From positions 1 to 64,000 of the forward strand of contig CALXOE010000014.1 of NCBI GenBank assembly GCA_944389935.1: a DNA stretch of 64,000 nucleotides, read 5' to 3'. Shown in pieces: positions 16,483-24,384 of this stretch. Under the pieces are notes generated by a model. It saw only the letters and a program-made list of their open reading frames with translations, searched no databases and was not told where the DNA came from. Every line of letters begins with the position of its first letter. Position 1 is the stretch's first letter. The position numbers and the translations under genes are program-made. This DNA comes from an uncultured Victivallis sp. Lineage in GTDB: Bacteria > Verrucomicrobiota > Lentisphaeria > Victivallales > Victivallaceae.

Positions 16483-17736
16483 ATGAATTGTTTTTTGCGA
16501 AGAATTCAAACGGTACTTTCCATTGTGAGCTGGATGACGGTTCTGGCGATTGTCGCCAAAGCGGCAGCGGGCTGGAGCGGGCCGGAGTGGTTTTCGTTCT
16601 GGGTGTTCCCGATTCTGGTGGCGGCGGCGGTCGGATATCTCACGAACTTCATCGCGATTGAGATGCTGTTCAAGCCGTATGAGCGGACGGGATTTCACTG
16701 GTTGCGGCTGCTTTCGCTCGGCCTGTGGCGGCAGGGGATGATTCCGGCCAACAAGGAGCGGGTCGGCCACGAACTCGGCAATGTGATTACGGAACAGCTT
16801 CTGAAGCCGGAGGAGATTTCCCGCGAGATCGGGGGGCGTCTCGCGCAGATGACGACCGATCCGGCGCTGCTCGAACAGATCCGGACGGCGGTTCAGCTGC
16901 TGCTGAGGAAGAACGAGGAGTCTGTCATCCGGTTTCTGATTCCGCAGATTGAAACTTCGCTTTCGGATGCGCTCAGACAGAGTCTGACCCCGGAAAATCT
17001 GCGGATCTTCTGGGACGAGGTTCTCGAGAAAAATCTCGCTTCGCCGGAGATGCGCGGGAAGGTTGCCGGGGAAATCGTCTGCGGGTTGCGGGCGCGGACG
17101 CCCGAGCTGCGCGAGCTCCTGCGCGAATTTCTGCGCGACGGCGTGCGGAATTATGTGAATCAGCGGATCCGGCTCTTTTCCGGCGCGATCGGCGACAAGT
17201 TGTCCGGGCTGGTGGACTATCTGAACTGGAATGACATCGAACAGCAGATCGGAGCAAAACTCACCGATGAACGAATTTACGGCCTCATCAGCGACGAACT
17301 TACGAAACTGACTCTCCGGCTGCACGACTGGCTGCACAGCGATGAAGCCGCGCCGCAGATGCAGACGTTTCTGGACGGAACGCGGGCGAAACTCGGAGAT
17401 TTCCTGCACCGCTGGCTGTCGGAGAATGTGCCGCAGATGGTGAACCGGATTCTCTCTTCGGACGATCTCTGGAACTGGGTGCGCGGCGAACTGCTGCCGG
17501 CGCTGCAGCGTTATTTCAATTTCTGGATGGCGCACGACGGGCGGCGCATCATCGTGGAGATGCTCGATCTGAACAACCGCATCGAGCAGTCGATCGCCCG
17601 GCTCAATGTGCGTGAATTTCATGGGATGATCAACCAGGTTACCGCCGAACATCTCGGTATGATCCAGGTGCTCGGCTATCTGCTCGGGGCGATCGTCGGA
17701 ACTCTGCAGCAGGTTGCCGCACTGCTGGCGCATTGA
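16483..17736 (+). CDS. DUF445 family membrane protein
   Basis: A 417-residue protein with two N-terminal membrane segments (about 10-30 and 38-58), then the family signature VGYLTNFIAIEMLFKPYE and QGMIPANKERVGHELG near 85-100, a long amphipathic and partly coiled-coil region (about 110-360), and a final hydrophobic segment (ending GYLLGAIVGTLQQVAALLA). This is the YheB/DUF445 architecture; function is unknown, with membrane organisation suggested for some members. It is the first gene after the paaK terminator; the next gene begins at its stop codon (TTG or ATG start), indicating coupling to a metallophosphoesterase. Confidence 0.9.
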   Translation: MNCFLRRIQTVLSIVSWMTVLAIVAKAAAGWSGPEWFSFWVFPILVAAAVGYLTNFIAIEMLFKPYERTGFHWLRLLSLGLWRQGMIPANKERVGHELGNVITEQLLKPEEISREIGGRLAQMTTDPALLEQIRTAVQLLLRKNEESVIRFLIPQIETSLSDALRQSLTPENLRIFWDEVLEKNLASPEMRGKVAGEIVCGLRARTPELRELLREFLRDGVRNYVNQRIRLFSGAIGDKLSGLVDYLNWNDIEQQIGAKLTDERIYGLISDELTKLTLRLHDWLHSDEAAPQMQTFLDGTRAKLGDFLHRWLSENVPQMVNRILSSDDLWNWVRGELLPALQRYFNFWMAHDGRRIIVEMLDLNNRIEQSIARLNVREFHGMINQVTAEHLGMIQVLGYLLGAIVGTLQQVAALLAH

Positions 17737-17747
17737 CCGGGACGGTC

Positions 17748-18953
17748 ATGGTTTCGGAGAGCCGTGCGGAACACGCTCTCCCGGGCGAAGAGGGAAGAGA
17801 AAGGGGGAAGAAACAGGTGCTCATGCTGATTCTGGGATGCATCCTTGCCGGTTATGTGATCGGGCGGGCGATTCTGCCGCTCCGGCTGCACTGGGGGTGG
17901 AAAATCGGGCTTGCCGTGCCGGTTCTTCTGACGGCGTTCAAGTTTCACGTTCTGCACTGGTTCGGGGGGCCGCGCTTTTTTGCTCCGGAGCTGCCGGTGG
18001 CGCTGCTTCTGACGGCGGCGTGGCTGTTCACGCTGCTGTTTCTCTTCTTTTTTCTGCTTCTGGCGGCGGATCTGGTGCGCGGCGGGATTCTCATTGTGCT
18101 TCTCTGCCGCGGACGGAAACCCTCCCCCTGTTTCCGGGTCGTCGGCAACCGGGTGAATCTCGGGCTGCTTCTGGCGGCGGGTGTGCTCGCTGCGGTCGGA
18201 ATCGGGGCGGGGACTGCGGTTCCCGAGGTTCGGCACGTGACGATCCGGATTCCGGATCTGCCGGAGGAGGCCGACGGTATGACGATCGCGCTGCTGGCGG
18301 ACATTCACGCCGATACGTTGACGCGGGCGGACCGGATTCGCGAAATGGTCGCGCGAACCAATGCCGCGAAACCCGATCTCATTGTGCTTGCGGGGGATCT
18401 GGTCGATGGTACGGTCGAGGGGAGCGGCGCCGAACTTCTGCCGCTGCGGGAGCTCTCTGCGCCGTACGGGGTGTTCGGCGTGCCGGGGAATCATGAGTAT
18501 TACTCCGGTTACGGGCAGTGGATGCCGTTTCTGGAGACGCTCGGCATTGAACTGCTCCTGAACGCGCACCGGGTATTGCCGAACCAAGTCGTTCTGGCCG
18601 GGGTGACCGACTCCGCCGCCGCGCGGTTCGGGCTCGAGGGGCCGGAGATCGGCGGGGCATTCGCCGGAATTGAGGACGGAGCGTGCCGGATTCTCGTCGC
18701 ACACCGGCCGGAACTTGCCGCGGAGGCTGCGGGGCAGGGGGTCGATCTCATGCTCTCCGGGCACACGCACGGCGGGATGATCGTCGGAGTGGATCGATTC
18801 ATCGCCGGGTTCAACGCGGGATATGTCTCCGGGCTCTACCGGGTCGGGGAAATGGCGCTTTTCATCACGAACGGGGCGGGAATCTGGAACGGATTCCCGG
18901 TGCGGATCGGCGTTCCGTCGGAGATCGCGTTGATCCATCTTGTGCGGAACTGA
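17748..18953 (+). CDS. Membrane-bound metallophosphoesterase (YaeI/YkuE-like)
   Basis: A 401-residue protein with four hydrophobic segments in the first 160 residues and a C-terminal calcineurin-like phosphoesterase domain. Metal motifs: LLADIHAD (D-x-H), AGDLVDG (GD), GVPGNHEYY (GNHE), a later histidine in LVAHRP, and SGHTHGGM (GHxH). Related proteins cleave UDP-2,3-diacylglucosamine or membrane-linked phosphoesters; the substrate is not evident. The start is uncertain: ATG 17748 was chosen, while an in-frame TTG at 17733 overlaps the DUF445 stop. The gene sits between DUF445 and an EamA-like transporter, suggesting an envelope-related unit. Confidence 0.88.
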   Translation: MVSESRAEHALPGEEGRERGKKQVLMLILGCILAGYVIGRAILPLRLHWGWKIGLAVPVLLTAFKFHVLHWFGGPRFFAPELPVALLLTAAWLFTLLFLFFFLLLAADLVRGGILIVLLCRGRKPSPCFRVVGNRVNLGLLLAAGVLAAVGIGAGTAVPEVRHVTIRIPDLPEEADGMTIALLADIHADTLTRADRIREMVARTNAAKPDLIVLAGDLVDGTVEGSGAELLPLRELSAPYGVFGVPGNHEYYSGYGQWMPFLETLGIELLLNAHRVLPNQVVLAGVTDSAAARFGLEGPEIGGAFAGIEDGACRILVAHRPELAAEAAGQGVDLMLSGHTHGGMIVGVDRFIAGFNAGYVSGLYRVGEMALFITNGAGIWNGFPVRIGVPSEIALIHLVRN

Positions 18954-18983
18954 ATCGGCGGAGACGAGGGGAGAGGGTGGACG

Positions 18984-19868
18984 ATGGCGGTTGCGGGAAT
19001 CGTTCTGCTGGTCGGGGTGCGGATTTTGTCGAACTCCCTTGCCAACGTGTTTCAGAAGCGGCTCGTGACGGCGTTTCCGCATCCGCTGCTCATCAACGCG
19101 GTCGTCTACGTGCTTCTCAGTGTTCTGCTGCTGCCGCGGCTCTGGTTTCTTCCGCTTCCCGGCGGCGGGGAGGTCTGGCTGTGGGCGGCGTCGGGCGGAC
19201 TCTTCGGCGCTCTCGGTAATGCGTTCATGGTCAAGGCACTGCAGCATGGGGAGCTCTCGGTCCTCGGGCCGATCAACGCCTGGAAGCCCGTCATCGGCAT
19301 GGCCGGCGGAGTCGCCCTGCTGCATGAACTCCCCTCCGGAACGGGGATCGCGGGTCTGGGACTGATCCTGCTCGGGAGTTACTGGATTCTCGGGGCGGGC
19401 AGCGGAGGATTTCACTGGCGGATTCTGCTGCGCGAGGATATCCTTTACCGGTTCGGGGCGCTGGTGCTTACGGCGCTTGAAGCGGTTTTCATCAAACGGG
19501 TGATCCTGCTCTCTTCCGTGGAGATTTCATTCCTCGGCTGGTGCTGGTTCGGGGCGCTCTTTTCGCTGGCCGGTGCGGCGGTGTTCCGGGGGCGGAGGAG
19601 CGGAGAAACTTCTGGCGCATTCTCTGTTTTGCGGCGGAACTGGTTCCCGCTTGCGGCGCTGGCTCTCTGCTTCGGGGCGATGCAGTTCGCCACGAATCTC
19701 GTATTCGATGAGCTCCCGGTCGGACCGGCGCTCGCGCTTTTCCAACTCTCTGCCGCGGCGAATCTCTGGTTCGGCTGGCGATTCTTCCGGGAACGGGATA
19801 TGAAAAAGAAAATTCTCGGCACGATTGTGACGATGATCGGCGCCGGACTCATCATCCTCTTTTGCTGA
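18984..19868 (+). CDS. EamA/DMT-superfamily transporter-like membrane protein
   Basis: A 294-residue protein with about ten membrane helices in two similar halves, the drug/metabolite transporter layout. Recognisable segments are VRILSNSLANVFQKRL near the start, GGLFGALGNAFMVKALQHGELSVLGPINAWKP, typical of EamA helix 3-4, and in the second half FIKRVILLSSVEISFLGWCW. The substrate cannot be inferred. The ATG at 18984 follows GAGAGGG. It ends a plus-strand run; the hairpin just downstream (19875-19908) has its T-tract only on the minus strand and therefore terminates the facing ldh gene rather than this one. Confidence 0.8.
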   Translation: MAVAGIVLLVGVRILSNSLANVFQKRLVTAFPHPLLINAVVYVLLSVLLLPRLWFLPLPGGGEVWLWAASGGLFGALGNAFMVKALQHGELSVLGPINAWKPVIGMAGGVALLHELPSGTGIAGLGLILLGSYWILGAGSGGFHWRILLREDILYRFGALVLTALEAVFIKRVILLSSVEISFLGWCWFGALFSLAGAAVFRGRRSGETSGAFSVLRRNWFPLAALALCFGAMQFATNLVFDELPVGPALALFQLSAAANLWFGWRFFRERDMKKKILGTIVTMIGAGLIILFC

Positions 19869-19874
19869 TGGCCG

Positions 19875-19908
19875 AAAAAAAGCCGCCGGAACTCGGTGTC
19901 CCGGCGGC
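19875..19908 (-). terminator. Rho-independent terminator of the D-2-hydroxyacid dehydrogenase gene
   Basis: Minus strand: GCCGCCGG/CCGGCGGC stem (19882-19889 and 19901-19908) followed by seven T residues (19875-19881). On the plus strand there is no T-run. Confidence 0.85.
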
Positions 19909-19937
19909 CGGCTGTGAAGATTGCGAATGCGGAGTCG

Positions 19938-20984
19938 TCATTTCCCGCACGGCTTGCCCTGGCAGCCCTTGCTGCCGTCACACATCTGGCAGATCCCGTT
20001 CGGCAGCTCGTTCTTCTCGAAGTAGTCGCGGATGTTTTCAAGCGTGACGTTCGCGATGTTCCGGACCGCCTCGCGCGTGAAAAACGCCTGGTGCGAAGTG
20101 ACGAGAACATTCGGGAATGTCAGCAATCGCGCGAGTACGTCGTCGATGATCGGCCCGTCCGAGCGATCCTCGAAGAAGTAGTCGCCCTCCTCCTCATAGA
20201 CGTCGAGGCAGGCGCCGCCGATCTTGCCGTGCTTGAGCGCTTCGATGAGCGCGGCGGTGTCGATCAGCTTGCCGCGGCTCGTGTTGATGATGTAAACCCC
20301 CGGTTTCATCATGGCGATCGCTTCGCTGTTGATCATGTGAACGTTTTCGCGGGTCAGCGGGCAGTGCAGTGAAATCACGTCGGATTCGCGGTAGAGCGTC
20401 TCGAGCGGGACGTACTCGATGTGGAGCTTCTCTGCGGCGGCTTTGTTCGGGTACATGTCGTACGCGAGAATGCGGACGCCGTATCCCTGCAGAACCTCCG
20501 CAAACACGAGTCCGATCTTGCCGGTTCCGATGATTCCGACGGTCTTTCCGCGCAGATCGGATCCGATGAGGCCGTTGATCGAGAAGTTGTTTTCCCTTAC
20601 GCGGTTGTAGGCGCGGTGCAGCGAGCGGTTCAGCGTCATGTACATGGCGAGCGCATACTCCGCGACGGCATAGGGCGAGTAGCCCGGAACGCGAACGACC
20701 ACCAGCTTGCCGTAGGCGGCGGCGAGGTCGACGTTGTTGTAGCCGGCGCAGCGCATGGCGATCATCTGAACTTTCTCCTCGACGAGCACCTGGATCGTCT
20801 CTTTTCCGATGTCGTCGTTCACGAACGCACAGACCACATCGAATCCGGCGGCCATCTTCGCCGAGGCGGGATTCAGCCGCGCCTCGAAGTAGGTGAGTTC
20901 AAAACCGAAGTTCTGATTCGCCTCGTCAAACGATTTGCGGTCATAGGGTTTCGTGTCGAAAAACGCAACTTTGACTGGTTTCAT
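19938..20984 (-). CDS. D-lactate dehydrogenase-type 2-hydroxyacid dehydrogenase with Cys-rich tail
   Basis: A 348-residue NAD-dependent dehydrogenase that most resembles fermentative D-lactate dehydrogenase (pyruvate to D-lactate). It has the dinucleotide motif GIIGTGKIG (153-158), Arg237 in NTSRGKLID, the catalytic Glu in DVYEEEG and His298 in VTSHQAFFTRE, plus the LdhA-type sequence RCAGYNNVDL. The last 18 residues form a tail with four cysteines (332, 335, 341, 346) that is not part of the catalytic fold. The ATG at 20984 has GGAGGAGG just upstream. The gene has its own promoter and terminator and is a single-gene unit, consistent with a fermentative role. Confidence 0.9.
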   Translation of the reverse strand: MKPVKVAFFDTKPYDRKSFDEANQNFGFELTYFEARLNPASAKMAAGFDVVCAFVNDDIGKETIQVLVEEKVQMIAMRCAGYNNVDLAAAYGKLVVVRVPGYSPYAVAEYALAMYMTLNRSLHRAYNRVRENNFSINGLIGSDLRGKTVGIIGTGKIGLVFAEVLQGYGVRILAYDMYPNKAAAEKLHIEYVPLETLYRESDVISLHCPLTRENVHMINSEAIAMMKPGVYIINTSRGKLIDTAALIEALKHGKIGGACLDVYEEEGDYFFEDRSDGPIIDDVLARLLTFPNVLVTSHQAFFTREAVRNIANVTLENIRDYFEKNELPNGICQMCDGSKGCQGKPCGK

Positions 20985-21013
20985 CTTAACCTCCTCCCCG
21001 TTGGTGTTGGAGT

Positions 21014-21042
21014 AATATAATCCCGGTTTGCGCATTATGCAA
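21014..21042 (-). promoter_or_regulatory. Promoter of the D-lactate dehydrogenase-like gene
   Basis: Minus strand: -35 TTGCAT (21037-21042), 17-bp spacer, -10 TATATT (21014-21019), 29 bases before the start codon. Confidence 0.7.
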
Positions 21043-21048
21043 TCCCGT

Positions 21049-23001
21049 TTACAGCGTTGCGGCGCGGGTGATCTCCTCGAGCGGGGGCTGCGGCAGAAGC
21101 GGGGCTTTCAGAATGAGGTCCCGGAGTCCCGGTGCCGCCGGCAGCCAGTTGCGTTTGCGCGCCGCCTCCGCGAGCGGAGAGCCCGCGCAGTCGCAGAGCA
21201 TGCGGTAGTAACCGTCCGCCTCGTCGGGATGGCGTTTGGCGAGGACGAATCCCGCGGCCCAGAATCCCGCCGCCCGGAGCGCCGGATCTTCGGAGAGCGC
21301 CCCCGCGCGCGCGAAATAGTCCGCCGCGATCCGGCGGTAGTGGAATCTCCGCGAGATCCGGTTCCGGTTCGGCAGCTCGGCTTTCCAGAAGAAGAGGCGT
21401 GAACCGTCCACGGAGATCTGGCCGTTTCGCCAGTTTTCCGACGGCAGTTCCGGGTAGTTCCCGTCCAGGTAGAAGAGATCCGGTTCGAGTTCCGTTCCGC
21501 GCAGTTCAAATCCTTTCTGCATCAGAAGCCGGCCGAGTTCAAAAAGCGCGAGCGCGCGTTCGTTTTTCGACCGTTCCGGATCATTCGCCGCGATGCTGGT
21601 TTCGATGTAGAGTTCATGGAGCGGCAGGAGCTGAGGCGGGAAAAACTCTCCGGCTTCGCGGACGCGGTTCTCCCGCATGAGCCGTCTCGCGAGCAGATAA
21701 CGCACTTCCGTACCGTATCGGTTCTCCGGAGTTGCAGTATGGTTGCGGCAGTATTCGATCAGAGTGTCGGTTGGGAGCAGCTGTTCGGCGACCACGGCAG
21801 CGTCAACCCAGCTTCCGGCCTGCAGAAAAGCGTGGAGCGCCTCGAGAAAGTCCTCCCGGTCGACGTGAATCGCACCGAGCACCCCGTGCACATCGCGGGA
21901 GAACTCCGGAGAGCCGCTCCAGGTTTGACGCAGCTTTTCTCCGGCCGGAGAGGAAAATCCTTTCGCGGGGAGGGCCTGTTTCCGGTAGTTCGCAAGCCAG
22001 AGCGAGAGTTTTCCGGCGGCTTCTTCCAGATTCCCCTCGCGTTTGGCGAAACGGGCCTCGAGGTAGAGCCGGATGAGGGAATCTTCCGGCAGATACGGCA
22101 GCAGCGCGCGACAGCGGTCGAGTTTGTTGTGAAAATAACAGTCCGCCGCGACCCGCTCGAGCACGAGCGGCGTTTCCCCGTTCGGAAGCTCCTTGAGGAT
22201 CGGGAGCGGATCGAAGATGAGCAGCGCGATTTCCCGCAGCAGCGGATCGCGGAGCACGCGTTCCCGATCGAGCTCCCACGCTTCGGCTGCGAGGCGGAGA
22301 AAGTTCTTCTTCCAGAGCGGCGTGATCCGGTCGGCGGGGAGGTAGCGGAGCTGGTCGAACGGGTTGTCCGCGAGCAGCCAGTTGTTGCGGCCGCTGCGTT
22401 CGGCGAGGGCGCAGGAGTCGACAAACCCCGCCTGTCTCGCAAGCCGGAGTTCCCGATAGTGGCGGTACGCTGCGTCGGCGCTCTCTTTCAGCGCGAGGTT
22501 GCCGAGCATGTAGTGGACCCATGTTGTGCGGAACTTCCGGTCGGCGGCGGGGAGTCCGATCAGCTCTTTCCAGGCGGCGGGCTCCCGGCAGTCCGGATTG
22601 TTTTTCATCTCGGCATAGCCGGAGGAGTAGAGATAGAACTCTTTCAGGCATGCGGGCAGCGACCGGGTGTTGAATTTCGGCACTTCCCCGGTACGGCAGG
22701 CGCGGTCGTAAGCGAGATAGGAGGCCAGTGCATTCTGCCGCTCTTCTTCCGGGAGAAGCGCGGCGGCGGCAAGAAAGTCGCTCCGGGTCGCGTCGGCGGT
22801 CGAGAGCCCGCCGGCGGGGTCCGGTTTGAACGCCCAGGCGTCGGGGTAGAAGTGTTTCCCGAGCAGCTCGAGATCGTATTCGTATTTGAGTTCGGGGCTT
22901 CTCGGCGCCTCCGACGCAAGATAGGAGGGCGGGAAGTAGGGCCCGCAGCCGACTGCGGCGGCGGAGGCCCCCAGCAGCAGGGCGGAAAGCAGTCGTTTCA
23001 T
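21049..23001 (-). CDS. Large lipoprotein of unknown function
   Basis: A 650-residue exported protein: Lys-Arg start, hydrophobic core and lipobox ending AVGC at about residue 19. The mature part is alpha-helical and rich in Trp, Arg and Leu, with TPR-like spacing (for example PDCREPAAWKELIGL and SWVDAAVVAEQLLPTDTLIEY) but no repeat was clearly identified. It overlaps the upstream DUF3142 gene by 4 bases (ATGA), and DUF3142 genes with a large lipoprotein partner are an arrangement I recall from other bacteria (not checked), so the two may work together at the envelope. AAGGAGAT precedes the ATG at 23001. A long in-frame extension upstream runs antisense within DUF3142 and was not used. Confidence 0.7.
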   Translation of the reverse strand: MKRLLSALLLGASAAAVGCGPYFPPSYLASEAPRSPELKYEYDLELLGKHFYPDAWAFKPDPAGGLSTADATRSDFLAAAALLPEEERQNALASYLAYDRACRTGEVPKFNTRSLPACLKEFYLYSSGYAEMKNNPDCREPAAWKELIGLPAADRKFRTTWVHYMLGNLALKESADAAYRHYRELRLARQAGFVDSCALAERSGRNNWLLADNPFDQLRYLPADRITPLWKKNFLRLAAEAWELDRERVLRDPLLREIALLIFDPLPILKELPNGETPLVLERVAADCYFHNKLDRCRALLPYLPEDSLIRLYLEARFAKREGNLEEAAGKLSLWLANYRKQALPAKGFSSPAGEKLRQTWSGSPEFSRDVHGVLGAIHVDREDFLEALHAFLQAGSWVDAAVVAEQLLPTDTLIEYCRNHTATPENRYGTEVRYLLARRLMRENRVREAGEFFPPQLLPLHELYIETSIAANDPERSKNERALALFELGRLLMQKGFELRGTELEPDLFYLDGNYPELPSENWRNGQISVDGSRLFFWKAELPNRNRISRRFHYRRIAADYFARAGALSEDPALRAAGFWAAGFVLAKRHPDEADGYYRMLCDCAGSPLAEAARKRNWLPAAPGLRDLILKAPLLPQPPLEEITRAATL

Positions 23002-24137
23002 GGTTGTATCTCCTTGACAGCGGGGTGATTGGTTTCGTTGATGAGAAAGGTTGCCGCGCGCACTTTGGCGCCGCACCCGGGAAATTCGACCCTCAGACGC
23101 CCGGGCAGAATCCCGAACGGGAGTTTGTCTTGTCCGCATTTCGTCCCCGGTGCGAGCTCGAATTCCCCATGTCGATCGGGCCATTCGAGCGCAAGTTCGA
23201 GCGGTTCAAGCCGGAGTTGCGCGCACGGGGTAATCCAGAGCTCCAGCGCATTCGGGGCGACGCGCCGCAGTTCGATTTCAAGACGGGGAGAGGGGAGCTC
23301 TCCCCGGTCGAGCGTTTCGACCGAAGTGCGGTCGTAACAGAGGCGGTCTCCCCGGACGGGCAGCCGGAACCAGATCCGTCTGAGATCCGGATTCTCCCGG
23401 ATCAGAGCTGCGAGCAGTTCCGGGTCGGGTGCCGCAAGACGGTAACGTCGATTTCCGACGGCAGGCGGAGGCGCCCCTTCGGCCGCAATCGCCGCGAATT
23501 TCCCGGCCGCATCGAATTCAAGCCGGTAGGCATACGAGGGCAGCGCGATGCGGAACGGCCTTTTGAACTGCCGCGCGCGCCGGATCGCCGTTCGGGCGAC
23601 CGTTCCGTCGATCAACGCATACGGTTCGTCGATCCGGGCGGGAACGTCGAGTCCGTGCAGTTGAAGCACATAGTAATCCGTCTGCGCGGCGACGGCGGCA
23701 AAATCGGCGTGCGCAAGATGGCAGGGCAGGGCCGTCACGGAGAACTCCCTGACCTGCGGGGGCAGGGCGGCACGCAGCGCTTTGAGGTGCCCGGCATATT
23801 CGGCCAGCCGCCGTTCCGGGACGTCGGCATCGAGCTGAATGTTCGCGCAGCCGTTCCGCGCGATCTCGGCGGCGAGGCGCGCGAATCCCCCGGAATTCAG
23901 CGCGTCGACCCGGAGACGGAAGACCGCCGTGACATCTTCCCGTTTCCAGAGTTCGGGCGGAGCCTCGGAGCGTTCCGTGCGTTTTGCGGAGAGTTCTGCG
24001 GCGAAGACCTGCAGTCCGTCGCACGGTTGTTGCGCCGCGGCTCTCACGGCGGCGGTCCATTTCCGCTGCCAGAGGTAATACTCCGCGGCGGAGGCGGGAA
24101 GCACAAGCAGCAACAGTGGTAACAGCAACGATTTCAA
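22998..24137 (-). CDS. DUF3142 family exported protein
   Basis: A 379-residue protein with a cleavable signal peptide (MKSLLLPLLLLVLPASAAEYY). The mature part begins YYLWQRKWT and includes the blocks IQLDADVPERRLAEYAGHLK, VTALPCHLAH and YYVLQLHGLD, matching DUF3142, a TIM-barrel-like family of unknown activity that may bind or cut glycans. The start is TTG at 24137; this is the only start that keeps the signal peptide in frame with the domain. It leads a two-gene unit with the lipoprotein. Confidence 0.75.
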   Translation of the reverse strand: MKSLLLPLLLLVLPASAAEYYLWQRKWTAAVRAAAQQPCDGLQVFAAELSAKRTERSEAPPELWKREDVTAVFRLRVDALNSGGFARLAAEIARNGCANIQLDADVPERRLAEYAGHLKALRAALPPQVREFSVTALPCHLAHADFAAVAAQTDYYVLQLHGLDVPARIDEPYALIDGTVARTAIRRARQFKRPFRIALPSYAYRLEFDAAGKFAAIAAEGAPPPAVGNRRYRLAAPDPELLAALIRENPDLRRIWFRLPVRGDRLCYDRTSVETLDRGELPSPRLEIELRRVAPNALELWITPCAQLRLEPLELALEWPDRHGEFELAPGTKCGQDKLPFGILPGRLRVEFPGCGAKVRAATFLINETNHPAVKEIQP

Positions 24138-24169
24138 AGTGGATCATCCAGAATATATTGTCGATGTAA

Positions 24170-24197
24170 AATCTATCGGCTCAGCGGTGAAATGCAA
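24170..24197 (-). promoter_or_regulatory. Promoter of the DUF3142-lipoprotein pair
   Basis: Minus strand: -35 TTGCAT (24192-24197), 16-bp spacer, -10 TAGATT (24170-24175), 33 bases before the TTG start. Confidence 0.45.
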
Positions 24198-24279
24198 ATT
24201 ATTTTTCCGCTTTTTTCGCTTTTTTTCCGGCTCGGGACAATAATCCGGGAAGAAACCGCGTTATTTTGCATAATATGAC

Positions 24280-24307
24280 TTGAAAAATCGAAAATGGCGG
24301 TTATATT
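24280..24307 (+). promoter_or_regulatory. Promoter of the TolC-family gene
   Basis: -35 TTGAAA (24280-24285), 16-bp spacer, -10 TATATT (24302-24307). An inverted repeat directly follows the -10. Confidence 0.65.
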
Positions 24308-24323
24308 CTTAGGATAACCTAAG
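24308..24323. promoter_or_regulatory. Perfect inverted repeat CTTAGG-ATAA-CCTAAG at the transcription start, candidate operator
   Basis: A 6-bp perfect palindrome with a 4-base gap abuts the -10 TATATT and covers the expected start point of the TolC-family transcript. This is where a dimeric repressor would bind; alternatively it gives a small hairpin at the mRNA 5' end. No regulator gene is adjacent. Confidence 0.45.
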
Positions 24324-24384
24324 ATTGTGATGGGAAGATATTTCCTGATACTGGTCAGACAGAGATTTGGGGGGAATGAGAAGT

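Noticed and set aside
15058..17733. An 891-codon open frame on the minus strand opposite paaK and DUF445
   Set aside because: It runs exactly antisense to two well-supported genes, has an Arg/His/Pro/Gln-rich composition without domains, and comes from the GC-rich third codon positions of the real genes.
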